Source: Shewanella eurypsychrophilus (GTDB lineage Bacteria; Pseudomonadota; Gammaproteobacteria; Enterobacterales; Shewanellaceae). From it: a stretch of 64,000 bases of DNA. The stretch is taken from the NCBI RefSeq assembly GCF_007004545.3, contig NZ_CP045503.2, positions 1,954,501 to 2,018,500 on the forward strand, given 5' to 3'. Below the pieces are notes generated by a model that worked only from the letters and a program-made list of their open reading frames with translations, was not told where the DNA came from and ran no database searches. Of the stretch, positions 54,421-63,809 are shown piece by piece. How positions within the stretch are numbered: the first letter of the stretch is position 1; the number at the start of each line of letters is the position of its first letter. Made by a program: the position numbers and the translations under genes.

Positions 54421-56076
54421 ATGGATAGACAGATGAACAATAACAAACAGATGATTTTGATTGCCGCTGCACTCAGCTTACTTTCTGGCAGTGCGTTGGC
54501 AATGGACAGTGTGATACTCGATGGTCAGCATTTGACCCAAGCTCAAGCGTGGGAGATTGCCGATGGCGCTGAGGTTAAAATTGCTAATCAGGCAAGAAAG
54601 CAACTGGGTAAGGCGCATTCACTATTGATGGATGCTGCTAGGCTCGGAAAGCCGGTGTATGGGCTTACTGTTGGGGTTGGGCTGAATAAAGATCATAAAC
54701 TTTTCTCGGCCAATGGCGAGCTAAGTGAAGAGGTGATGAAGGCATCTAAATCCTTTAACTACAGCACGCTACGTGCTCACAGTGCAGGTATTGGTAAAGC
54801 GATGCCAGTACGTCTGACTCGCGTTGCTTTAGCGGTTAGGCTTAATACTATCTTGTCGGGTCATACTGGTGTACAGCCCTATGTGGCCGATCTCTATCAG
54901 GCTTACCTAAATGAAGGCATTACCCCTATTATTCCATCAAGAGGCACGGTGGGCGAAGCTGATATCTTACTTTCGTCTCATGTTGGTCTTGCCATGATAG
55001 GTGAGTGGGATGTGATGTATAAAGGTAAGCGCGTCAGCAGTGCTAGTGCAATGAAAGCGGAAGGCATCAAGCCATTGGACCCAGTGGGTAAAGATGCGCT
55101 CTCAATCCTCTCGAACAACTCAGTTGCTGTTAGTTATGCAATGAAAGGTTACCGAGACGCCGCCAAACTGATTGAAGTAACGCCAACTGTGTTTAGCTTA
55201 AGCCTTGAAGGACTTAACGGTAATATTGCGCCGTTCCTGCCACAAACTAACAATATTCGCCCCTTCCCATATATCAAGGAGGCCACATCAGAGATCTTAG
55301 CCGCGCTTGATGGCAGCTACCTGTGGGATGTTAATGATGAGCGCTCGCTGCAAGACCCATTAAGCTATCGTACTACGGCTTACACCTTGGCCAGCGCCAA
55401 AGATGCACTGTTTGATTTAGGCAATGTCATAGCCATTCAGATAAACCACTCAGATGATAACCCTGCCGTTGTGATGGGCAATACTGCTGATTATTCGCAG
55501 CACTCTCAAGTGAGTAAGTATTTGGTTGAAGGCAAAGGCGGCGTGTTCCCGACCACGAACTTTGAGCCCCTCCCAGTTGCGTTAGCCACGCAGCAGTTAA
55601 GCATCGCCTTGACTCATCTGTCTCATAACAGCGCCATGCGCACAATACACTTGTCAGATGACCACTTTACTCATCTGCCACGCTTCTTGAGTGCACCAGG
55701 TAATAATGGTCATGCCTTTGGTGCAATACAGAAAACATTTGTTGATATGCAAGTACGCAATAAGAGGTTGGCAAACCCTGTATCGTTCGACGGTATTGCC
55801 ATTGCGGGTAATATCGAAGATACCTTCACTAACCTTAAGTTAGCCTCTGACAACCTTATTCAGATTGTTGATAACACCAATGTAATGTATGGACTCGAGT
55901 TACTGCACTCTACTCAGGCCATCGACTTGAGAAAGCTTGCAAACAGTCAGCTGAAGTTAGGTAAGGCGACTCAAGCTATGTACCAGGCTTATCGCAAAGA
56001 GGTGCCATTTGTCAGTGTGGACCGTCCGTTTACGCCAGACATTAGCGCTTCTCATACCTTTATCATCAACTATTAA
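54421..56076 (+). CDS. Exported histidine/phenylalanine ammonia-lyase-family protein lacking the MIO triad
   Basis: The 551 residues begin with a Sec signal peptide ending SGSALA, so the protein is periplasmic. The fold signature is clear: VYGLTVGVGL (compare YGxxTGFG; Tyr80), LSILSNNSVA (Asn232 at the substrate-binding Asn), QDPLSYR (Gln311, Arg317), NFEPLP (Phe381), and NIEDTFTN (Glu466). But the cofactor segment reads GTVGEADILLSSHVG where active lyases read GxVGASGDLxPLAH. Ala-Ser-Gly is replaced by Glu179-Ala180 and one residue is missing, so the electrophilic methylidene-imidazolone cannot form. The Tyr of QDxYxxR is Leu314. It lies between the flavin reductase and the cytochrome in one operon. 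It could be a MIO-independent enzyme, an isomerase, or a substrate-binding protein. It is not a standard HutH. Confidence 0.85.
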   Translation: MDRQMNNNKQMILIAAALSLLSGSALAMDSVILDGQHLTQAQAWEIADGAEVKIANQARKQLGKAHSLLMDAARLGKPVYGLTVGVGLNKDHKLFSANGELSEEVMKASKSFNYSTLRAHSAGIGKAMPVRLTRVALAVRLNTILSGHTGVQPYVADLYQAYLNEGITPIIPSRGTVGEADILLSSHVGLAMIGEWDVMYKGKRVSSASAMKAEGIKPLDPVGKDALSILSNNSVAVSYAMKGYRDAAKLIEVTPTVFSLSLEGLNGNIAPFLPQTNNIRPFPYIKEATSEILAALDGSYLWDVNDERSLQDPLSYRTTAYTLASAKDALFDLGNVIAIQINHSDDNPAVVMGNTADYSQHSQVSKYLVEGKGGVFPTTNFEPLPVALATQQLSIALTHLSHNSAMRTIHLSDDHFTHLPRFLSAPGNNGHAFGAIQKTFVDMQVRNKRLANPVSFDGIAIAGNIEDTFTNLKLASDNLIQIVDNTNVMYGLELLHSTQAIDLRKLANSQLKLGKATQAMYQAYRKEVPFVSVDRPFTPDISASHTFIINY

Positions 56077-56148
56077 TCAACCGATTAGTCACTAAAGTTA
56101 ATCAAGTGGGAGGTCACACTCCCACTTTGAGACTTTGTAGGATCCAAA

Positions 56149-56550
56149 ATGTTTAAAAACTTATCAGTGCTCTCATTGAGCCTTACACTTGCCTTTTCCT
56201 TAGCGACGATATTTGCACCTTCAGCGAATGCGATGAAATTAAAAGATTATCATAAAGAGATAATGACAGATGAGAGTGGCCAAGTTGAATGCGCAGCCTG
56301 CCATGGAGATGTGAAACGTAAAACAATTCCCCAAGTCAGTGCATGCGAAAGTTGTCATGGCAGCGCAGAGGATGTGGCAGCACTCACTCAGCGCCCAGCA
56401 GATGCAGGACACACCGTTGAGCCAAATCCACATGACAGCATGCATTACGGTACAGACTTAGCCTGTACTTACTGTCATCAGGAGCATAAACAGAGCAAGG
56501 TATATTGTAATCAATGCCATGAGTTCGAATACCCAAGTATGAAGCGTTAA
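56149..56550 (+). CDS. Small periplasmic tetraheme cytochrome c
   Basis: The 133 residues have a signal peptide (cleavage after PSANA) and four CxxCH haem sites at Cys48 (CAACH), Cys66 (CESCH), Cys106 (CTYCH) and Cys120 (CNQCH). Spacing and length match the N-terminal cytochrome domain of Shewanella flavocytochrome c fumarate reductase and the small cytochrome subunits of split flavocytochromes. It most likely takes electrons from the membrane quinol dehydrogenase CymA and passes them to the flavin subunit encoded upstream in the same operon. Confidence 0.92.
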   Translation: MFKNLSVLSLSLTLAFSLATIFAPSANAMKLKDYHKEIMTDESGQVECAACHGDVKRKTIPQVSACESCHGSAEDVAALTQRPADAGHTVEPNPHDSMHYGTDLACTYCHQEHKQSKVYCNQCHEFEYPSMKR

Positions 56551-56646
56551 ACCGTAACACTATTACATTCCCTCAGGGGGGAATTATGAGTTACTGCTAA
56601 GCTTTATCGTCTCGGTTCAAAGCTCACAACTCAAAGCTCAAATAGC

Positions 56647-56675
56647 AAAGGGCGGATAATGATTATCCGTCCTTT
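56647..56675. terminator. Bidirectional terminator between cytochrome and RND genes
   Basis: Inverted repeat AAAGGGCGGATAAT / ATTATCCGTCCTTT (one G-T pair) lies between the convergent genes, followed on the + strand by a short T-containing stretch. Confidence 0.6.
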
Positions 56676-56696
56676 GTGCTTAAGATAGCTTCATCA

Positions 56697-59600
56697 TCAA
56701 TTTTGTTGAGTGAGTAAGCCGTTTGATTCACTATCACGTCTAAAACGCCAACTCTCAGAAAGTAAGAATAACGCTGGAGCGAAAACAAGAATCGTCGCGA
56801 TGGAAAAAAGAGTACCGAAACTGAGGCTTATTACCATTGGAATAAGGTATTGGGCTTGAGTGGAGGTTTCAAATAACAAAGGTGCTAGTCCGAGCGTTGT
56901 CGTCATCGCAGTGATAACCACAGGTCTGAAACGGCCTAAGCTCGCATTTATGATGGCATTTTCAATATCAACACCGCGATGCAACTGCTGTTTTACCTCT
57001 AATAAGAGCACAAATGATCCATTTAACACTAAACCCGACAGAGCGATCATGCCAAATAAACTCATCACACTAAAGCTCTGATTTAATATGATATGACCGA
57101 GCATTGCGGCTGCCAAACACAGGGGGATCACGCTCAGTATTAACACGGCATCAAGGGTGCTTTTGAAATAAATCGCTAAAAATGAAAATACCATAAACAG
57201 GGCCAGCATGACGCCGGTCATCAGCTGCGAATTGACTTTTCGTTCGGTACGCGCACTGCCTCCCATTTCAGCCGTGACGTTGGGATATTTTTGCATTAAG
57301 GCGGGTAATATTGAATCTGATATTTGCGTGGTGATCAACGAAACATTGACCTTGCTCCGAATGAAGCTTGCACTGACTTCCACCTGCTCGATACCGTCAA
57401 CTCTGTCTATTTGGCTCGCTGACCAAATAGGCTTAATATCGGCAACTTGCTTGAGTAACACTTGTTCTCCACTGGGAGACACGATCAATAGGTCGCCTAA
57501 GGTGTTGACTTTAAATTGTTCATTACGATGGCGCATGACGCGGATTTTTAGCTCTTCACTATTCTGAATTTGCCTTTTAACCTCGTCTCCATAAAAGCTA
57601 TTGCGAACTAAAGCGCCTAAACTATCACTGTCAAAGCCCATCATGCTGCCACGCGCATTCACCATTAAGGTGTACTCGAGCTGGGCATCGATAAGCCCGC
57701 TGTCTATGTCGATCACGCCTTCAATAAGTTGCAGTTGTTGCATGAGTTCAAAGGTGGCTTGCTTTAATGACTCACTGTCATTGGCACCCAGCTCGATAGA
57801 GAGCTCTTTTCCGCCGCCAGGCCCCACTTCAAAATCGAAGAAGAGTGATTTAGTGCCTGCTAGCTCACCTATTTCCGTGCGCCATGTATCAACAAATTCC
57901 CTAGCGGTATAGTCGCGTTCAGTATCTTCTACAATTTGAAAGGTTGTTGAAGCGGAACTGCCATGAATGGAAACCATAATGTGCTTATAGCTATTGGGTT
58001 CGTTTAGACGAGCAAAAGCACGAACTCCAGCAGCTTCAATCAAGGCCATAGTCTGCTTCTTATCACTCAGGGCTGCACCTGCGGGGAACTCGACTTCAGC
58101 ATCGATGCGTTGGGATTCCACTTTTGGCACAAAGCCTGAGTCAACACGGCCAGAGTTTACCCAGCTAAAAGTGATCAGAGTCATAGAGACAAAAAAAGCT
58201 AACACGCTCCAAGGCTGATTCAAGCTGGTTTTTAGCAGCTTTTTAAAATGACTATCGCGAAGTGTTTCAAATGCGTGAAAGCACTGCTGTTGAAAGAGGC
58301 CTAAGCGTCCAAGTTTTCTTGGTTTTCCTAGCTGCTTGAGGTGATAAGGCAATATGAACAGTGCCTCGACTAAGGATACCGTGAATATAGCGAAAATGAG
58401 CAAAGTCATCGGCTTATACATGACACCTAGCTCACCGGGTACAAACAATAATGGCACAAAGGCGATAATATTTGTCACGACAGAGAAGCAAACAGGGACG
58501 GCCATTTCGCTCGCACCTTGTTTGAGTGCTGTATCTATATCCGCACCATTTTGAATTTTTTGATAGATATTTTCTGCCACGATCACAGCGTCATCGACCA
58601 AGATCCCTAAGGTAATAATAAAGGCAAACAGGGTGATCATATTCAATGGAATATTGAGTAGGGGCATCAAAGACAGCGAGCCGATTATCGCTATGGGTAT
58701 TCCCATGCAAACCCAAAAAGCCAAGCGCATATCGAGGAAAAGTGATAGGGCAATAATCACTAAAATCATGCCGATTAAGCCGTTATTCAATAACAAATCA
58801 GTTCGCGTTTGAAAGGATTGAGCTTGGTCATCGAGTACCGTTAACTCTGCGCCTGAAGGAAGAGATGCTTGGTATTGGGTGACAAATGTTTGTATATCAC
58901 TGCTGAGCTTAATTGGTTTGGCTTTTTTACTCTGGTATATCACCAGCATGACGCCGGGTTGACCGTTAACTAAAAATGGCGCTTCTTGTTGAGAAAATCC
59001 AAAACTGATGTTGGCGATTTGCCCTAATGTGATCTGTGCACCGTCGGGTTGCGACAATATATTTATTTGGCTGAAATGGGATATTTCATCTTTTCGACCT
59101 AAGGTACGAATGAGAATGTCACCGGCATTAGTACTGATGCTGCCCGCTGAGATATCGGTGACTTCAGCGGCTATTTTTTGGGTTATTTGCGCTAATGTGA
59201 GTTGATATTGATAGAGCTTATCTTGAGTTATTTCTATGATGATCTCTGGCTCTCTGACGCCTTCGAGCTCAATTTTGGCAATATCAAACTGGTTCAGCAG
59301 CGCATTTTTAAGTCGTGTGGCTTCTTGCCTTAAGGATGTTTCGCTTAAGTCACCATAAAGCCCGAACTCAACTAATGAATCTAGCTCCTCAACTAAGGAT
59401 ATTTGTAGTGGCTCCATACTGGCTGGGAAGCTATTGATCCCATCAAGGTCATTTTTTACATCTGCAATCACACTGTCGGCATCAACACCATCATTTAAGG
59501 TGAGCGTTATTGTGGCTGTTCCTTCAATGGCAGTGGCTGAGATGCGGTCTATTTGAGTATTTTCAGTCAGGCTGTGCTCTATCGGCAGCACAATACTTTG

Positions 59601-59840
59601 CTCTATCTCCTTTGGCGAAGCACCGGGAAAGTCGGCACTGATCTCAATTTCATCGACTTTGAATGAGGGGGAGGTTTCTTGGACTATGTTGCCAAAGGCA
59701 TAAAGACCCGATATGACAATAGCGACAGTCAGTAGGTTGACTGCAATGGGATTATCGATCATCCAACTAATGAGTCGGTTGAGTATAGAGTCAGCTTTTG
59801 TCTTGGACGCTGATTGGCAAGGCTCTGTTAATTTCTGCAT
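56697..59840 (-). CDS. RND-family efflux permease (AcrB-like)
   Basis: The 1047 residues have the RND layout: one N-terminal helix (IAVNLLTVAIVISGLYAFG), a large periplasmic loop, helices 2-6, a second periplasmic loop, helices 8-12. The segment GILVDDAVIVAENIYQKIQ carries the paired Asp residues of the proton relay in helix 4. This places it in the AcrB/MexB-like superfamily, but the subgroup and substrate are open. The start ATG overlaps the adaptor stop (TAATG), so the two genes are translationally coupled. No outer-membrane factor gene is present in the window. Confidence 0.92.
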   Translation of the reverse strand: MQKLTEPCQSASKTKADSILNRLISWMIDNPIAVNLLTVAIVISGLYAFGNIVQETSPSFKVDEIEISADFPGASPKEIEQSIVLPIEHSLTENTQIDRISATAIEGTATITLTLNDGVDADSVIADVKNDLDGINSFPASMEPLQISLVEELDSLVEFGLYGDLSETSLRQEATRLKNALLNQFDIAKIELEGVREPEIIIEITQDKLYQYQLTLAQITQKIAAEVTDISAGSISTNAGDILIRTLGRKDEISHFSQINILSQPDGAQITLGQIANISFGFSQQEAPFLVNGQPGVMLVIYQSKKAKPIKLSSDIQTFVTQYQASLPSGAELTVLDDQAQSFQTRTDLLLNNGLIGMILVIIALSLFLDMRLAFWVCMGIPIAIIGSLSLMPLLNIPLNMITLFAFIITLGILVDDAVIVAENIYQKIQNGADIDTALKQGASEMAVPVCFSVVTNIIAFVPLLFVPGELGVMYKPMTLLIFAIFTVSLVEALFILPYHLKQLGKPRKLGRLGLFQQQCFHAFETLRDSHFKKLLKTSLNQPWSVLAFFVSMTLITFSWVNSGRVDSGFVPKVESQRIDAEVEFPAGAALSDKKQTMALIEAAGVRAFARLNEPNSYKHIMVSIHGSSASTTFQIVEDTERDYTAREFVDTWRTEIGELAGTKSLFFDFEVGPGGGKELSIELGANDSESLKQATFELMQQLQLIEGVIDIDSGLIDAQLEYTLMVNARGSMMGFDSDSLGALVRNSFYGDEVKRQIQNSEELKIRVMRHRNEQFKVNTLGDLLIVSPSGEQVLLKQVADIKPIWSASQIDRVDGIEQVEVSASFIRSKVNVSLITTQISDSILPALMQKYPNVTAEMGGSARTERKVNSQLMTGVMLALFMVFSFLAIYFKSTLDAVLILSVIPLCLAAAMLGHIILNQSFSVMSLFGMIALSGLVLNGSFVLLLEVKQQLHRGVDIENAIINASLGRFRPVVITAMTTTLGLAPLLFETSTQAQYLIPMVISLSFGTLFSIATILVFAPALFLLSESWRFRRDSESNGLLTQQN

Positions 59841-61009
59841 TAGACTCCCCCTACCACTCGAACGTTCAAACCTGCTTGCGGTGAGTGCATTTTACTAATA
59901 ATAAGCTGTTCATCATCGGCAATAACGTTATGTATCACAGCACTCGATTGATCTTGAGACAAGATGGTTATCGGTTTGCGTTTAAGTGTGTTGTTGGCAC
60001 TGACCAACCAAATATTATGGTTATCAATGGCAGATAACGGCACATTCAGCGTGTTTTCTATTGGAGTAAACAAGAATCTTGCTTCTACAAAGTCACCGAT
60101 AATAAGCGAGGTGGGATCTTTCAGATCGGCTTGATACTCAGCAAATACCTTTTGAAGTTGTATCTTGCTATCTAGCATTGGAAAAATATGGCTGACATAA
60201 GCCTTCACTGTGCGCTTGGTATCCGGTTGGTAGAGCGAGATAGCTTGGCCGGTTGTTACACGTGAAGCGACTTCTCTGGGTAGGTAGATGGGGACGCGCA
60301 GTTGATTGATTTCAATCAGCTTGGCGATTTCATCACCTTTGACTAAATAGTCTCCCTGGGAGACAGTTCTTGATTCAACGGCATAGTGTTTATCACTTGA
60401 CCATTGGCTGCGCTTGAGATCTCTGGCGGCAATATTCATTGAGTTATGGGCAATGTTTAGTTGCGCCTTAGCTTGGCTTAATTGAGGCTTACGCAATAAT
60501 AATTCCAGATTTAATGACCATTGGTTTTCATTAAAGTCATTTAACATCATCTGATAATCTTTCTCAGCGATCCTTTGCTCGCCTAACTCCAGCGCGAGCT
60601 GAGCGCTTGCTATCTCCACTTCAGCCTGTCGTTGTGATAATACCGCCTGTAAATCCGCTGGGTCTTGTTGAAAAGCGCTATCGCCAATATTGAGTATCCC
60701 ACCTTCGATAAGATTGTTAGCAAGATAGCTGAGTTGACCATCAACTTGTGCGGTCAGTGTCAGCGTATTCTTGGCTATGACAGTGCCGTAGGCTGTATAG
60801 CTTGGAGTGAATGCTCCCTTATCGACCTGCATGACGTTAACGCTGATTGCTGTTTCGGTATCAGCCTTGATTGATGGAGAAGGCGCTGTGGCATGAATGA
60901 TAAATGAAATAATCGCGGTGAAGGCGATAAAAAGCACTGGTATAGCTTTGGGCATAGCACGGCTGGCTATGAGTAAATTAGCGGAAGGTGTTTTGCAATT
61001 TATTGTCAT
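59840..61009 (-). CDS. RND efflux membrane-fusion (adaptor) protein
   Basis: About 389 residues from the ATG at 61009; the frame extends to 61039 and an ATG at 60955 is also possible. A membrane anchor (AIPVLFIAFTAIISFII) precedes a HlyD/AcrA-type biotinyl-lipoyl half-motif (YGTVIAKNTLTLTAQVDGQLSYL), a helical hairpin (about 120-200), and the beta-barrel and membrane-proximal parts. It couples the RND pump to an outer-membrane channel. It faces the divergent EmrA-like operon across two MarR-type palindromes, which could regulate both. Confidence 0.88.
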   Translation of the reverse strand: MTINCKTPSANLLIASRAMPKAIPVLFIAFTAIISFIIHATAPSPSIKADTETAISVNVMQVDKGAFTPSYTAYGTVIAKNTLTLTAQVDGQLSYLANNLIEGGILNIGDSAFQQDPADLQAVLSQRQAEVEIASAQLALELGEQRIAEKDYQMMLNDFNENQWSLNLELLLRKPQLSQAKAQLNIAHNSMNIAARDLKRSQWSSDKHYAVESRTVSQGDYLVKGDEIAKLIEINQLRVPIYLPREVASRVTTGQAISLYQPDTKRTVKAYVSHIFPMLDSKIQLQKVFAEYQADLKDPTSLIIGDFVEARFLFTPIENTLNVPLSAIDNHNIWLVSANNTLKRKPITILSQDQSSAVIHNVIADDEQLIISKMHSPQAGLNVRVVGGV

Positions 61010-61166
61010 TGATTTAATACCTGTACTGTACGTGAACACTTGCTCTGAGGAGAATTTATCAACAGCTAAAATCTGGCAAAGGGCTATCTATGATTGGACA
61101 GACTAACGCAGAGCTTGTGAAACAAATGTCTAACTGGGATATATAAGCTAGCTCTCACTCTTGTTT

Positions 61167-61188
61167 TTTTGTTGCACACGCAACAAAA
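61167..61188. promoter_or_regulatory. Palindrome 1, candidate MarR operator
   Basis: Perfect inverted repeat TTTTGTTGC-ACAC-GCAACAAAA, 22 bp. Same form as the palindrome centred 37 bp to the right. Confidence 0.65.
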
Positions 61189-61203
61189 GTGGGGTAGACT
61201 CTA

Positions 61204-61225
61204 TTTTGTTGTATAAACAACAAAA
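61204..61225. promoter_or_regulatory. Palindrome 2, candidate MarR operator
   Basis: Perfect inverted repeat TTTTGTTGT-ATAA-ACAACAAAA, 22 bp, ~80 bp upstream of the EmrA-like gene. MarR proteins bind such 9-4-9 palindromes; the operon's third gene is a MarR regulator, so autorepression is likely. Confidence 0.7.
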
Positions 61226-61304
61226 TGCAGAGTTTGGTTAGAGGATAGAAATTATTCACCAAGCTCAGTGATGAAATGAAGTGAATGATTAGGTTATAAA
61301 CCAT

Positions 61305-62354
61305 ATGAAAGATAATATTTATAAATACATCAGTTATTTAGTCGTGACTGTCACTGTGTTTTTTTCGATATTTTTAATTGTCTCTGACAACATAGCGCCA
61401 TTTACGACTCAAGCGAGTGTGCACAAAAATGTTGCCATTATTGCTGCTGAAGTGTCGGGCGTTGTGACTCATATAAATGTTGAGAACGGCAAAAGGGTTC
61501 ATAAAGGGCAGGTCCTCTATAGCATCGACAAGACAGGTTATCGAATTGCTGTAAAGGAAGCCGAGGCTACACTACATCAAGCAGAAGAAGCTGATTCGGC
61601 TAAATGGCAAGAACTGGCAAAAGCCAAGCAGTCTCGACTTCAGCGCCAAGCCGAAAGAGATAACTGGCTGCATAAGTTAACACGCTACCAATCTTTGTTA
61701 ATAAATGGACTGATCACCCAAGAGGAACTTGATGATGTCCAGCTTTCACATGCGGTTGCACAAAGTGCGATTATCGCAGCGGATGCAGAGGTATTGAGAA
61801 TTTCCGCAGAGCTTGCACAAGAAAACGACAGCGCCGCGATTGAGCTTGCTAGAGCCCAATTAGAACAGAAAAAGCGTGACCTTGTTCATACTGATATCGT
61901 GGCGTTAGTGGATGGCTCTATCAGTAACTTGCAACTCGAAGTGGGCACTTACCTTAGTGCAGGCGATATTGGCTTGTTTATTGTCAATGAACGACATGCT
62001 TGGATCAACGCTGATTTTAACGAGAAAGGGGTGAATTACTTAAACACTGATGCTGAAGTTGTGCTGGTGTTTGATGCATTACCTGGCGAAACGTTTCGCG
62101 GCACAATCATCAATCAAGATCGCGCGATTTATGATGCATCAAGTGTGGGCAGTCAGTTGTCGGATGTCACCAACAGTGATCGTTGGATCCGTGAGCAACA
62201 AAAAATCCGCACACGCATTTCTGTAAATGAGCTAGATGCAAAATTGATTTCAGGTTCCAGAGCCACGGCCATGGTGTTAAACGGCAACAGTGTTGTTGAT
62301 TTCTTTGCCATGAGTTGGATGAATGTCGTCAGCTATTTCCGTTACATCTATTAA
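61305..62354 (+). CDS. HlyD/EmrA-like secretion adaptor
   Basis: The 349 residues have an N-terminal membrane helix (YLVVTVTVFFSIFLIVSD), the half-lipoyl motif AAEVSGVVTHINVENGKRVHKGQVLYSID, and a long coiled coil (about 75-190) containing GLITQEELDDVQ. The second half-lipoyl and barrel parts follow. It is typical of adaptors paired with MFS or DUF2955-type membrane proteins. It is the first gene of a three-gene operon with a MarR regulator. Confidence 0.88.
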   Translation: MKDNIYKYISYLVVTVTVFFSIFLIVSDNIAPFTTQASVHKNVAIIAAEVSGVVTHINVENGKRVHKGQVLYSIDKTGYRIAVKEAEATLHQAEEADSAKWQELAKAKQSRLQRQAERDNWLHKLTRYQSLLINGLITQEELDDVQLSHAVAQSAIIAADAEVLRISAELAQENDSAAIELARAQLEQKKRDLVHTDIVALVDGSISNLQLEVGTYLSAGDIGLFIVNERHAWINADFNEKGVNYLNTDAEVVLVFDALPGETFRGTIINQDRAIYDASSVGSQLSDVTNSDRWIREQQKIRTRISVNELDAKLISGSRATAMVLNGNSVVDFFAMSWMNVVSYFRYIY

Positions 62355-62365
62355 GCAGGTTACCT

Positions 62366-63388
62366 ATGTTTAAGACAATAGATCAACGAAATGAGGCTAT
62401 CAGAGTCACCATTGGCATTACGCTATGTATGCTGATGGGACAGATCCTTAGTTTTGATTCCACCGTATACTTGGCGCTGTATCCTACGATAGCCATGACT
62501 AAGGTAAAGGATTACTCCTGGTCAGGGCTAAGTAAAACCTTTGGACCGACATTTATGGCTGCTTGTGTGGCATTGTGGATCTCCGAAGTTTTTCAGTCCC
62601 ATCCTTTTATTATCTGGACGATTACGCTGCTGTTTATTGATTATATGCGTAAGCGAGCCGATACCCCCGCTAAAGTAGGTGGGTCTATCATGCCGATATT
62701 CAACTGGGTGTTGATTGTTATTTTCTCACAATTTAGTACCCAGAGTATGCCGGATCGAATTGGTGAAATTCTTCTGTCGATGTTGATCACCATGTGTGTG
62801 GCGAAAGGAGTTGTTGCGCTTTTTCCTGTAAAGAATAGTAATCCACCACCTGCTTTTAAAAGGGTCGAAGTGACCTATAAGCAACGCTTAGTCACTGTGG
62901 CTTTAATTGGTACCGGTGTTGCAGTATTGATGAACATAGATCTGCTTTCTGCCACATTTTGTATGGTTCCTGTGATTGCTGCGGCAACCCAAGTCAATCG
63001 TAAACGCTATTTTGAGGTCGTCTCACAACGATTTGTCACGCAAGTCGGTGGCTGTATGGTAGCCGTGCTTATTAGTATAGTGATAGCCGGTCACCAAACT
63101 ATTTTAAGTTATTATGCCTTGATCTTGGGCGCGGCGATTTTTGCGATTGCCACGGCTATGGTTACCTCGTCGAAGATAGGCCGAGATGTTCATAGTGATG
63201 CGATGTTAGCCACAGTGTTACCGATACAATTGTATTTAGGGACATATGGCTTTGGATTCGAGAGGATCTTACTTAGAGCATGGGAACTTGCAGTGACTTT
63301 AGGTATATTGTTCCTAATATTTCAGTTAGCAAAAATTAGAGAGAATCATGTCCAAAGGGGCCAACTTAATACCAGAGTTCGACACTAG
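62366..63388 (+). CDS. Inner-membrane DUF2955-like transporter subunit
   Basis: From the ATG at 62366 the protein has 340 residues and about 9-10 hydrophobic spans. It contains YLALYPTIAMTKVKDYS and the FUSC/aromatic-acid-exporter-like second half FCMVPVIAAATQVNRKRYFEV. DUF2955 proteins occur beside HlyD-like adaptors and are thought to export small aromatic or toxic compounds. The gene starts 11 bp after the adaptor and overlaps the marR start by 41 bp. Confidence 0.78.
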   Translation: MFKTIDQRNEAIRVTIGITLCMLMGQILSFDSTVYLALYPTIAMTKVKDYSWSGLSKTFGPTFMAACVALWISEVFQSHPFIIWTITLLFIDYMRKRADTPAKVGGSIMPIFNWVLIVIFSQFSTQSMPDRIGEILLSMLITMCVAKGVVALFPVKNSNPPPAFKRVEVTYKQRLVTVALIGTGVAVLMNIDLLSATFCMVPVIAAATQVNRKRYFEVVSQRFVTQVGGCMVAVLISIVIAGHQTILSYYALILGAAIFAIATAMVTSSKIGRDVHSDAMLATVLPIQLYLGTYGFGFERILLRAWELAVTLGILFLIFQLAKIRENHVQRGQLNTRVRH

Positions 63389-63809
63389 TGCTTCATTTAT
63401 GATGGGATTAGCTTATAAGCAATTTAGAACCTTATCCAATCAAGCGTTATCAACCAAGCTTGATATAAGCATCGAAATGCTTGGCGCGCTGAGAGTGTTA
63501 TCTCATCATGGTGAATTGGCACAACAGGGACTTGCTCAAGGTCTACAGCGTGAGCGTAGTGCCACCAAGCGGTTAGTGGATAACTGCATCAAACGGGGCT
63601 TGATTGAAGCGCACAAGAGTGAAACCAATAAAAAAGCCAAGTATTTAGTGATCACAGAGAAAGGGCTTAAGGTAAAAAATGAAGCCGGTGAGATAGTTAC
63701 TGGCATTATCGAGCAATTCTTTACCCCTCTCACGCTGGAAGAACGCAGCACCTTATTGAGTTTATGTCGCAAATTAATTAAGGATGATGTCTATCTCGGC
63801 GGAGATTAA
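63348..63809 (+). CDS. MarR-family transcriptional regulator
   Basis: The 153 residues have the winged-helix core LGALRVLSHHGELAQQGLAQGLQRERSATKRLVDNCIKRGLIE followed by the beta wing TNKKAKYLVITEKG. The start overlaps the transporter gene by 41 bp; the stop overlaps the convergent TonB-type gene by 4 nt. It probably binds the two palindromes at 61167-61225 and derepresses the pump genes on ligand binding. Confidence 0.88.
   Translation: MSKGANLIPEFDTSASFMMGLAYKQFRTLSNQALSTKLDISIEMLGALRVLSHHGELAQQGLAQGLQRERSATKRLVDNCIKRGLIEAHKSETNKKAKYLVITEKGLKVKNEAGEIVTGIIEQFFTPLTLEERSTLLSLCRKLIKDDVYLGGD

Noticed and set aside
54421..56076. Calling the lyase-family gene hutH (histidine ammonia-lyase)
   Set aside because: The MIO triad is absent, the protein is exported, and no other hut gene is nearby.
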